Shown piece after piece: positions 55,226 to 64,000 of a DNA stretch of 64,000 nucleotides. The notes under the pieces were generated by a model that was given only the letters and a program-made list of their open reading frames with translations, was not told the DNA's origin and searched no databases. The stretch is from Perognathus longimembris pacificus (lineage: Eukaryota > Chordata > Mammalia > Rodentia > Heteromyidae). The stretch spans positions 16,619,360-16,683,359 of the forward strand of contig NC_063167.1 of the NCBI RefSeq assembly GCF_023159225.1, given 5' to 3'. Position 1 is the stretch's first letter. Every line of letters starts with the position of its first letter. Both the position numbers and the translations under genes were made by a program.

Positions 55226-55480
55226 GTGTGCCAGTACTGAGGTTTGAACTCAGGGTCTGGGCACTATCCCTGACCTATTTTTGCTCAAGACTACCACTAC
55301 CACTTGAGCCACAGCCCGGCTTCTGGTGTTTTTTGTTGAGGTTGTTTGTTTTGGGTTTTTTGTGTGTGTGGTTAATTGGAGATAGTCTCACAGACTTTCC
55401 TGCCTGGGGTGACTTTGAACAGAGATTTTCAGATCTCCTAAGTAGCTAAGATGACAGGCATGAGCCACTGGCACCTGGCT
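55226..55480 (-). mobile_element. SINE type B with GT/T-rich expansions
   Basis: 'tgccagtactgaggtttgaa' to 'gagccactggcacctggct', with an inserted 'ttttgttgaggttgtttg' stretch between the modules. Confidence 0.85.
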
Positions 55481-55489
55481 TGCTGTGTA

Positions 55490-55560
55490 CTTTCATGTAC
55501 ATTATTGCGTTTAAACCTCATGACATCTCTCTGAGGTGGGTACCGGTTCTACTACATTAA
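55490..55560 (-). mobile_element. MIR fragment
   Basis: 'attgcgtttaaacctcatg' and 'ctgaggtgggtaccggttc'. Confidence 0.65.
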
Positions 55561-55564
55561 AAGT

Positions 55565-55750
55565 AAGAGTGCTGCAGACATAGCTCAGTGGGAGAGCACC
55601 TGCCTAGCATGCACAAGGGCTTGTGTCCAATCTGCAGCACCTTAGGGGAAAAAAGAAGTGGAAAGCTAGCTTAAGGAATTTCAAGTTTGAACCATCTGTA
55701 CTACACAATAAGGCCCTGTCTCAAAACAAAATGAAGCAGAACAGAAAAAC
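55565..55750 (+). mobile_element. ID-like plus B1-tail SINE fragments
   Basis: 'gctgcagacatagctcagtg' to 'aatctgcagcacc', then 'ttcaagtttgaaccatctgt' and 'ggccctgtctcaaaac'. Confidence 0.65.
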
Positions 55751-56007
55751 AATGAAAAAATAAAGACAACACAGAAAGCTCAAGCCACTTAGGTCCCCAC
55801 AAGTACACACAGACAAGGAGTGACAAGAACCAGGGCTTACGCCCATCTCCAAAAGCCAAACTTGGATTTCATATAAGAAGCTGGAGAGAAGGGCCCTACT
55901 CTGTGCCAGGGTAGAAGGCCCGGGTTCAGGAGCTCATCCCAGATCTCCCTTCCCAAAGCTATTCCCTTGATGCAAATAAGGGGATTCTTTTTTAAAAGAT
56001 TAGATTC

Positions 56008-56255
56008 AGCTGGGTGCAGGTGGCTCACACGTGTAGTCCTAGCTACTCAGGAAGTTGAGATCTGAGGATCATGGTTCAAAGCCAGCCTGGGCAGGAAAGT
56101 CTGTGAGACTTTTAACTCCAATTAATCACAGAAAAAGCCAGAAGTGGCACTGTGGCTCAAGGGGTCGAGCACTAGCTTTTGAGCAGGCGCATCTCAGGGG
56201 TAGAGCCCAGGCCCAGTGTTCAAGCACCAGGAATGGTCAAAAAAAAAAAAAAATC
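56008..56255 (+). mobile_element. SINE type B
   Basis: 'gctgggtgcaggtggctcac' to a poly-A tail near 56240. Confidence 0.9.
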
Positions 56256-56343
56256 AGGTTCAATATAAAGACTAAATTGTAAAAGAATAAGAAAATGGAA
56301 GTGAAAATGCTGACTTATGGGAAGTCAAGAGTATTTCAATTTG

Positions 56344-56576
56344 AGAGGCTGGGAATATGGCCTAGTGGTAAAGTGCTCGTCTTGTATTTATGAAGCCTTG
56401 GGTTCGATTCCTCAGTACCACATATATAGAAAAAGCCGGAAGTGGCACTGTGGCTCAAGTGGCCGAGTCCTAGCCTTGAGCAAAAAGTAGCCAAGGACAG
56501 TGCTCAGGCCCTCAGTTCAAGCCCCAGGACTGGCAAAACAAAACAAAACAAAATAAAACAAAAACAAACAAAAAAA
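56344..56576 (+). mobile_element. SINE type A with target-site duplication
   Basis: AGAGTATTTCAATTTG is duplicated at 56328-56343 and 56577-56592; tail is AAAAC-rich. Confidence 0.96.
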
Positions 56577-56944
56577 AGAGTATTTCAATTTGGGAAGAGG
56601 AGATATAGTGAGGATAGTTATTGGGTATGGGGGGGGGCGTACCTAAGTGATGGGAAATCTCCCAATAGCACAGTAAAGTCACTTTGGTTGATAATTACTT
56701 GAGATATTTCCAAATAGCTAATAGAAAGGAACTTGAGTGTTCTCAGCACAAAGAAAAATGAGTATCTGAGGAGACAGATATACTAATTATTCTGATCCAA
56801 TCATTACAGTCTATTTATGTATTGAAATGTCACACTGTGACCCTTACATATGTACAATATGTGCAATTACTATGTGCCAATTAAAATATGTTTTAAAGAA
56901 GAAGATACTGGCAGCATACACTTTTAGTGCCAACTATTTTTATT

Positions 56945-57060
56945 AAAAAGAAATTCAGGAAGTGGAGCTGTGCCTCAAGTGGTACAGTGCTATCCTTGAG
57001 AAAAAAAGCTCAGGGATAGTGTCCAGCCCCCCCCCACCCGTGGTCAAGCCCCAGTACTGG
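56945..57060 (+). mobile_element. solitary second module shared by types A and B
   Basis: 'ggaagtggagctgtgcctc' to 'caagccccagtactgg' with neither head present; either a 5' truncation or a relic of a free-standing SINE. Confidence 0.7.
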
Positions 57061-57264
57061 GGGGGAGGGGAGGAGGGACGACAAAAGTTCATACCAATGT
57101 AGAAAAAATGCCAGTCAGACAGCCCAAACTATTAAGAAGGCTTAGCCCAAAGGGCCAGGAGCAAAAAAAGATATGCCTTATTTTGTTCCTTTAATACCAA
57201 TGAAGTGCTTGAATTTTTTTTCTTTTTCTGGAAGCATAAAAACCTGGATAGAAAATTTTTATGA

Positions 57265-57355
57265 GCATCTGCTGAGTCATAATTCAGTATTAAACACTTT
57301 CTTGTAATAGATTATCTCATTTAATTTTCACCCAAACCCTAAGGAATATAAGAAT
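57265..57355 (-). mobile_element. MIR fragment
   Basis: 'gcatctgctgagtcataatt' and 'ttatctcatttaattttcac'. Confidence 0.65.
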
Positions 57356-57364
57356 GCTCAAAGC

Positions 57365-57780
57365 AGCTTTCTTCACCACTGTCAGAAAAAAAAGAAAAGG
57401 GGGGAAGCATCTCAAATGCCTCAGAGGAAAATGAGCCAACTGTGGTGCAGTCGCAACACAATCCAGAATGGTAACAGACCTCCGGTATACTCAACAATAA
57501 AGAAGAACCTCACAAATACATTGGGCAAAAAAGCCAGACACAAGAGTACCTTCTGTATGGTGCCATTTAACTGAAACTCAAGAACAGGTAATAAACCAAT
57601 CAAGAATGGTTACCCAGGGGAATATGGAAGCACAGGCTAGGAAGGGCGTGAGGGGACCTAGTAGGGTACAGGTTTTCCTTTATCTTGATCAGGGTGGCTT
57701 ACAGGGATGCAGACATTGTGAATACTCTGAACTTCACGTTTTCACCTATGGTATTTATGCATACCGTTCCTCAATGAAAT
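57365..57780 (+). mobile_element. ancient L1 3'-end fragment
   Basis: 'actcaacaataaagaagaac', 'aagccagacacaagagtacc', 'tctgtatggtgccatttaac' and 'tggttacccaggggaatatg' occur in the order of old mammalian L1 3' UTRs. Noncoding. Confidence 0.72.
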
Positions 57781-57783
57781 AAT

Positions 57784-58080
57784 ATGTAATATGGAGGTCA
57801 GATCTGGCCAGCGCCATCATGGCGAGTTGTACTACCGGGCATCTTGTCTTGATGGGTGTTCCTGGATTTCTAGAGGAAGGGGTGGGCACATGGCCTATAG
57901 GTTACTGTACCTGTCTCTCAAGGCCTGTTTAGGGTAAGGTCTGCTCAGGCGCCATTACACTCTGGCCTGTTTCCTGGTAGTGTTAAGGGTATGTATGGGC
58001 TGCAGGCCTTTGTAACAACTGGCTGCCTACAGACTGCTAATGCTCTAATAAAAACTCCCAAGATTCAATCCTTCAATATA
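57784..58080 (+). mobile_element. possible LTR, family not recognised
   Basis: TG at the left, 'ccagcgccatcatggcgag' motif, an AATAAAA signal near 58047 and a CA end near 58076 suggest a solo LTR, but no clear target duplication was found. Confidence 0.35.
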
Positions 58081-58149
58081 TGGCTTCTCAGATAATTTAC
58101 ACATATATAACAAAAGAAAAGCACAAGGGTGAGAATTATCTGCACAAAA

Positions 58150-58225
58150 ATGACACAGGTCAAGGTCATTTGCCTGCAGTCACAGAGCTGGCAAGTATCA
58201 GAGCTGGGATTCAAACCAGGTCTGA
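58150..58225 (-). mobile_element. MIR fragment
   Basis: 'ggtcatttgcctgcagtcac' to 'gctgggattcaaaccaggt'. Confidence 0.78.
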
Positions 58226-59039
58226 TCATCTATCAAACTACATTGACCCCTGACCGCCCAGAGGGATGCCTGTGGAGGCAGCTTTGCCCTGGGTCTGGAT
58301 GTGGTAGCCCTTTGTTCCTACTGCTAGTCACTGGCCACTTAGTTCAGCCACCAAGTAGAAACAGATTTCCCAGAAACCTCAGCCCACTGAGGTGCTGCTG
58401 TTTAGTCAGGGAGACCAAATGGTGTAAAATTGGGCCCATACTAAAGCTGTGGGTCTGCTGAGAGCTAAGACAGGAAGAAGGCAGCTATATCAAGAGGGTG
58501 CCTGTCACCCCCACCCCCACTCACCCCGACCCAGGCCCACAATAATAGGATTTCAGATCTGAAGGACCAATGCCTTCAGGCCACATAGGAGTTCCAGCAG
58601 CACAGCTGGCCTGGGCTAGGTTCCAACACCTGCACAACGGCCTGCCCTCTGAGCCATACTGCTTTACACTCCTACCAAGACCCCTGTTCCTTTTGACCCA
58701 GAAGAGCCAGATTCTGCCAGCAGCTCTCACATTCCTCTCCCAGACCAGAGCTCAGAACACAGCCACCTGCATCCTGCTTTGCATCCTCTGCTGGCTTGGT
58801 CTTCCCTCCCTTTCCCTTAAAGGAGCCACCTCCTGCTGCTTGGCACATATCCCCCTCTCCTGCTACATCCTCTCCCCACCCCACCCCAAGACGCCTACAG
58901 GATCCCTGTCCCAACCATTTCCTGCAAGTTTCCCATCTGATCAGTTTCTGAGGAAGGGTAATTAGCCCAGGAGGGAGGAGGCAGAAAACTCCTAGCACCA
59001 AGAACACTGAAAACTTCATCTAGTCCAACTTCCAGGACA
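58226..59039. other. intron 1 sequence, mostly unique
   Basis: No exon or firm repeat. A minus-strand frame with a signal-peptide-like start (58672-59019) was considered and rejected. Confidence 0.45.
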
Positions 59040-59310
59040 GGCTTCCTCTTAAACACACAGGCCAGTTACCATCCTGCCTCTCCTCAAGACATCCATGGCC
59101 CCCCTCCCCCATCTACAGCATAGTCCACATTCCTCTGTGCTGAATCTCCTCTTAAGTTCATACCTCATCACCAACAATCTAAGCGGCAGCATTCAAGACC
59201 CGTCTGCCACTAGGGCCCACGCTATATCGTGCTGTGTCCCTGTGCCATTCCAACTGCTTTTATTTTAGCTGTTTATATGTCTTATCTCCCACGAAAATGC
59301 CAGCACTTCG
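59040..59310 (+). mobile_element. L2-like fragment
   Basis: 'agcatagtccacattcctct' and 'ctgtgtccctgtgccattcc' fit the L2 3' region. Confidence 0.45.
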
Positions 59311-59509
59311 CAAAGATGAGAACCACTTCCCACACAGCTCTGCCAGAGGAAAGCTTAACAGGTGGGACACCAGGGGAAGCCACACCCCTCTGCAGGAGGA
59401 ACGGTTAATGTTCACAGGGAATGGTGTAGAAAAGAAGGACCACTTACATCATCGTCATCATCACAGAGGGGCCTGGGCTAGGGATGAGCTCTGCTATGCC
59501 TGTCACCCA

Positions 59510-59585
59510 CTGCAGCCCTTGGGCAAGTCACTTCCGCTCAGACCTTCCGCTTCCTCTTCTGTAATATGAGGGAGAGAGCCAGGCT
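59510..59585 (+). mobile_element. MIR fragment
   Basis: 'gcccttgggcaagtcacttc' and 'cttcctcttctgtaatatga'. Confidence 0.75.
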
Positions 59586-60239
59586 TTGTTACTGCTCACC
59601 ATTCACGAGCCTTTCTTGCTAGGTTCTCTCCTCAGCATGCTCATTTAACTGCACAGCTCTGTGCATGGGGTTTGCAGGGCTGTAAGCACAGGAGCCAGGA
59701 CTCTTGGTTCCCAAACTCTTATCTAGATTTCCATTCCACTTTCTGGACTCCACGCTCTGCCTCTTCTCAGCTTTGAAGCCTGACTCTGATTCTATCTCTG
59801 TTCTTGCCTGGCCTGACAACCCTAGGCTGTGACACAGGGTTCAGATGGGAAGACACATGCCCAGTCCTAGAGCTTTATAGTACCACACCTCTCACATGAC
59901 AGGTCTGGTGATCTCTGGCATGATGACTAGCCCGGAGGCTGGCCAGCAAGAGTCCTTTAGAGCCCTGACACCCCCTCAGTCACTCCCTCTCCCACATGCT
60001 CTTTGGCTTTCTGCTTCACTACAGCTCCCTGCTCCTTTTCCTGGTGCCGGATCTCCTAGGCTGGTGTCCCTGCCTCACCAAGGCCATGCCAGAACTGCCG
60101 GTAGGGGAGCTTTGCTCTGTTGTCACCTGGTCCCAGGCTGAGGTGGTAGTAAACAGAGGCCTGCTTTGCTCTTCTCCCTCTGTGAGTACCCCAGATCCTA
60201 AGCCAACCCCCCATCTCTGATTCCCAGTCTGTCTGTACT
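59586..60239. other. intron 1 sequence, nothing recognised
   Basis: No repeat or exon identified. Confidence 0.45.
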
Positions 60240-60500
60240 TCCTTCCCAGATCTCACTACACCACTCTGCTCAGAAGCCTTTGATGGCATCACACAGCAGT
60301 TGACATCAACTCTAACACCCAACCCAAGGCTCACAGGTCCTATGTAGTCCATTCCCTGCCTTCCTCTTCATTCCTTCATCACCCTTCCTCTCATACCCCA
60401 CTCTAGCTTCCTCAAGTACATCCTTCCTTAGGGCCCTAGTCTTTAAAGGTGGGCTTCCTTTTTGTCATTTAGGCACCTCAGAGATCCTTCCCAACCATTT
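60240..60500 (+). mobile_element. L2-like fragment
   Basis: 'ctgctcagaagcctttgatg' and 'ttgatggcatcacacagcag' match the typical L2 3' region. Confidence 0.5.
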
Positions 60501-61719
60501 GATGTAGCCCGTTTCCTCTCATCTCTCATCTCTCTCTTAGTCTGCTACTGGAGAAGGAGGGAGCTGAGGTGGGGATGGGTGGGTGGGGCACACACACTCA
60601 CACTGGCCTGAGTGGTCAGGAAGGCTACCCAGAAGAGAGGACATGGAAACAGGGGTAAGTCCATGGCAAGTCCCAGGAACCAAGCAAGTGCCATGACTGA
60701 ACGGAAGAAAGGGCCTGGGAAGGGATGGTGTGTCAGGGGACCACAAGAAGGCTGGTGTGATGGGAATGGGGAGCAAGGAGGACGGCACGATGCTGAGGAA
60801 GGCACAGGCCACATCTCTTTTGGATATTACCCCAAGTTCATGAGGACGCATCAGAAAGGTTTTCATCAGGGAACATCATGTTCTGGTTTACATTTCTACA
60901 AGATCTCAGGGCTGCTTTGTGGACAGGCAGGAATGGAGGTTATGGAGTTACCAGAGTTACTCATGATTTAGACTGGGAGGGAGGACAGGTATGGGAACCA
61001 GCACAGGGGTAAGTCCTCAATGTGGCCTGAGGAGCCCTGGCCAAGGCTACACTCCTCTAGCTGGAGTTCTAGATGCTCAGCACCCCAGCCCAGCCTTCTA
61101 CCCAAGCTTACTTCTCGATGACTCGTAGTCCAGCTGCCCCACCCCCATTGGGCTGGGTATCTTCCTAGTTGGCCACCCATACCAGTTGCTCAGAGCCTTG
61201 GCAGGTGTCCCAGCACTCACTGAATGTCACCTCCACCCTCTTATGGGGTCTGGTGAAGGTGCCTGTGCAGAGGCCTCTGCTCTTTGCTCCTCCCAGCCAT
61301 CTCTCTCCCCTCCCTGGAGGCCTCCGATGATTTGAGCAGTACAAGTCACAGAAATCACCAAGCACTTGATTATCCCCTGTGCTCCTTTCTTGGGATAGCT
61401 GTAAGCTGGATAAAGGCAGATGCTCAGGTGTGAAGATGAGACAACACTTCGTGAGGTGGAGTCCTTTAGGAGCTGGGTAATTATCGGCGGGAGCTCAATA
61501 TATGGTAGCTCTCTCCTCATGCCTACACAGGGCAACATCCCTCACGGATGCTTCCACCCCACAGGTGTGGCTGACCACCTCTGCCAAGAAGGTGTGAGAG
61601 ACGATTTGGTGGAAGGAGTTGGACATGTCAATGGGCTTTACAAGTAAGGGCAATGGCTCTGCCTCATCTCGGGCTCTGCCCTGTTCACGTCTCTGACTTT
61701 CTCCAGTTCTCCCCTCCAG
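60501..61719. other. intron 1 sequence, nothing recognised
   Basis: Several short open frames on both strands, none with splice or domain support. Confidence 0.45.
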
Positions 61720-61925
61720 GTGAACTGAGAAAACTCTGTGTAACCTTCAGGACCCAGCTCAAAGCTCTGGGATGCTCTCCCAGCCTGCTGTAGCATTTCA
61801 TGGTATATTAGCAAATGCCTGTTTATACATTGGCCTCTCCCTTGAGGTTGGGATTATATTTATTAATCTTTCCATCTCCAGCACAGTGTTTTTAGCACAA
61901 ATCAATGTTGGCTGGATATCTGTCT
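61720..61925 (+). mobile_element. L2 3'-end fragment
   Basis: 'aggacccagctcaaagctct', 'ctcccttgaggttgggatta' and 'catctccagcacagtgtttt' in L2 order. Confidence 0.65.
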
Positions 61926-62089
61926 CCCACAATCAGACAATTCAGTTCACAGTGTCATTTGTGCTCCCACCTGCAATACTGGTGATATTCAGGCCTCCTG
62001 TAACACCCTTGGGCTAATATACCTAAAACCATCCTCTTCCTTTAATGCTGCGGGACAAGTGGTTGCCCTACAAGTGTTAACAATGTGCT

Positions 62090-62170
62090 CAGGGCTTTGC
62101 AGACATTGCCTCACTTGATTGAGGAAACTGAGGCTCAGATAGGGTGATACAGCTCAGAAGTGACAGGATT
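62090..62170 (-). mobile_element. MIR fragment
   Basis: 'gattgaggaaactgaggctc' and 'gatacagctcagaagtgac'. Confidence 0.78.
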
Positions 62171-62227
62171 TATTGCCATTAACACTGGCATTGCTCCTGT
62201 GGCAATTATAGTTAGGCCAATGTTAGA

Positions 62228-62565
62228 AACCCATAATCCCAGCTACTCAGGAGGCTGAGAGCAGAAGGTTACTGTTTGAAGCCAAACTGGGCAGACAAAT
62301 CCAAGACTTTTTTCTCCCATTATTGACAAAAAGCCCCAGTACCAGCACAAAACAGTCAAACAAAAGCATAGCCAGCACCAGTGGCTCACATCTGTAACCC
62401 TGGCTACTCAGGAGGCTGAGATCTAAGCTCATGGTTTGAAGCCCACCACAAAGTTGGAAGTGGAGCTATGGCTCAAGTGATAGACAACTATCCTTGAGCA
62501 TAAAAGCTCAAAGACACTGCCCAGGACTTGAGTTCAAGCCCCTAGCACCAAAAAAAAAAAAAAAA
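62228..62565 (+). mobile_element. two type B SINEs, the first truncated
   Basis: 62228-62360 ('aatcccagctactcaggagg' onward, second module mostly missing) and 62368-62565 ('agccagcaccagtggctcac' to poly-A). Confidence 0.82.
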
Positions 62566-62929
62566 GCATAGCATTCAAGCCTGACCTACAGGTCTTTAGT
62601 ACTCAAAGGGTGTGGTCAGAAGTTTCTTGGCTGATTCAGAAGGACTAAGCTCAGCAGTGGGTTCTGGTGTAATAATCAGTGTAGTCAAAGTCCAAGGGCT
62701 CCCTGCAGGAAACTGTCCATCCTTAAGCCTAACCATACTACCACTAGAAAAAGACTTGCCAATGTTTAGATACCAAGATCCAGTCCAAGGCCATAGCCCC
62801 TCCTCTTGGTCTACTGCCTAGAGACCCCTGAGCTAATTAACAGGTAGGGAAGTATCCCACTTCTGCCATTATTTGTGTTTCCTCATTTGTAGATAAGGGA
62901 ATAACAGTATATCTCTCAAAAGGTTCCTG

Positions 62930-63005
62930 GGAGGCAGAGTATATAGCTCAGTGGTCCACACTGAGTATGTATAAGGTCTAAGTTTGATCCTCAGCACCAA
63001 ACAAA
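62930..63005 (+). mobile_element. ID-like SINE monomer
   Basis: 'agagtatatagctcagtggt' to 'agtttgatcctcagcacc', A-rich tail. Confidence 0.72.
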
Positions 63006-63034
63006 AAACAAATAAAAATAAAGTCTTTAAAAAT

Positions 63035-63075
63035 AAAGATATTTATCTAAAGATATTTATCTAAAGATATTTATT
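63035..63075. repeat. short tandem repeat, about 15-bp unit
   Basis: Three copies of 'aaagatatttatct' with minor variation at the end of the SINE tail. Confidence 0.85.
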
Positions 63076-63266
63076 AGGAATTGCTTTACCCACCTCAGGG
63101 GATGTATCCATTAAAAAGGATATTTTCTATCATAGCCACATTACCCCAAGTATCAACATATCACTGGACACAATGGAATACCAAGAAGTCTTGTTGAGTG
63201 TTATTCAGTTCTGGGGAATAAATTCATATTTCTCTTCCTTCTGTCCCTAAGCACCATAATTCCTTT

Positions 63267-63480
63267 TGGGGGGGCGGGGGGGGGCAATCCTGAGGCTTGA
63301 ACTAAGGCCTGAGCACTGTCCCTGGCTTCTTTTGCTCAAGGCTAGCACTATTCTACCACCTGAGACACAGCGCCACTTCTGGTTTTTTCTATATATGTAT
63401 GTGGTGCTGAGGATTCAAACCCAGGGCTTCATGTATGTGACATAAGCACTCTACCACTAGGCCATATTCCCAGCACCCAC
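63267..63480 (-). mobile_element. SINE type A
   Basis: G-rich start, 'caatcctgaggcttgaacta' to 'atattcccagcaccc'; a degraded CA(T/C)AATT(C/T)CTTTT duplication flanks it. Confidence 0.88.
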
Positions 63481-63499
63481 AATTTCTTTTATGTTCCAA

Positions 63500-63625
63500 T
63501 TGTGCCAAATTTTGTGCTACCCATCCTATATGGGTACCTCTTACTGATAGTCAAATTAAGACTCAATGACATTGACTTGCCAAAGCCCATGGTGCTACAA
63601 GGTGGTGATGCTGGAATCTGAACCC
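63500..63625 (-). mobile_element. MIR fragment
   Basis: 'attaagactcaatgacattg' then 'gatgctggaatctgaaccc'. Confidence 0.7.
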
Positions 63626-64000
63626 AGTCTTTGGGGGAGGGGGGTTGCACCCCAGAGATTCTACTCCAGATAGAAGCTACCAGCAGTGGCCAGTGAGACC
63701 TCATTCAAAGCATATCCTCAAAACCCTAGCTTCCCTTCATGGTCAGTTCACAAAGCCTTCTCAACCCTCCTAGTGGGGAAGTACCTCTCTTTGCTTTAAA
63801 CTCCCATAAAATGCCACATGCACCTTAAGTTCCACCCACTTCCTACTGCCTGAGTGCTCTGACATTCCTTGGCCACTCCTTGAGCATGCTGTGAAAGGTA
63901 GCATCTTTGTACAGCTAGGCCTGACAAGCTTAGGGAAGGGGAGGTGTGTGTGGCTGTTCCCCTTCCCCCATCTAGCCATAATCTCGGTATTAAACTTGAT
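63626..64000. other. intron 1 sequence to window edge
   Basis: Nothing recognised; no sign of exon 1 at the edge. Confidence 0.5.

Noticed and set aside
58672..59019. Minus-strand 115-codon frame starting with a hydrophobic, signal-peptide-like stretch
   Set aside because: Weak start context, overlap of the start with MIR-like sequence, no recognisable domain and no flanking splice sites.
60000..64000. Search for Slc9a1 exon 1 and promoter near the right edge
   Set aside because: No reading frame for the N-terminal segment and no CpG-rich promoter; the exon must lie outside the window.

Overview
The window is mammalian nuclear DNA: one split gene with GT-AG introns, very dense SINEs, fossil LTR, L1, L2 and MIR copies, and many microsatellites. 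The two dominant SINE types are a tRNA/ID-like dimer (called type A here) and a 7SL/B1-like head fused to the same second module (called type B). From memory these match geomyoid rodents (kangaroo rats, pocket mice, gophers). The encoded protein also carries residues I recall from rodent orthologues, such as Ala712 and an Ile near the C-terminus. The rodent call is firm; the geomyoid call is an inference.

The only gene I can support is Slc9a1 (sodium/proton exchanger 1, NHE1), on the minus strand. Exons 2 to 12 lie between 34655 and 23405, all with canonical splice sites and matching phases. They hold 2096 coding bases including the stop. Exon 1 (about 352 coding bases if the protein is the usual 815 residues) is not present and should lie beyond 64000, so 34656-64000 is intron 1. 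The 3' UTR runs from 23404 to about 22105, with an AATAAA signal at 22128-22133 (minus strand).

Layout: 1-22104 is intergenic DNA downstream of Slc9a1, full of SINEs, with a 46-bp minisatellite, a well-preserved solo LTR, a second LTR-like insertion and several MLT1 fossils. 22105-34655 is the compact gene body; introns 2 to 11 run from 115 to 3698 bp. 34656-64000 is intron 1: SINE-rich up to about 57 kb, then quieter, with L1, L2 and MIR remnants.

The most interesting signals are structural. A segment of about 670 bp is present in inverted orientation at 13.4-14.1 kb and 52.1-52.8 kb, flanking exons 2-12. A two-piece filler insertion in a SINE was apparently copied from 2 kb away. A local inverted duplication lies at 41.2/42.0 kb. 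A (GGGGT)n run on the transcribed-RNA sense strand begins about 10 nt inside the 131-bp intron 7. I found no sign of an undescribed protein-coding system.
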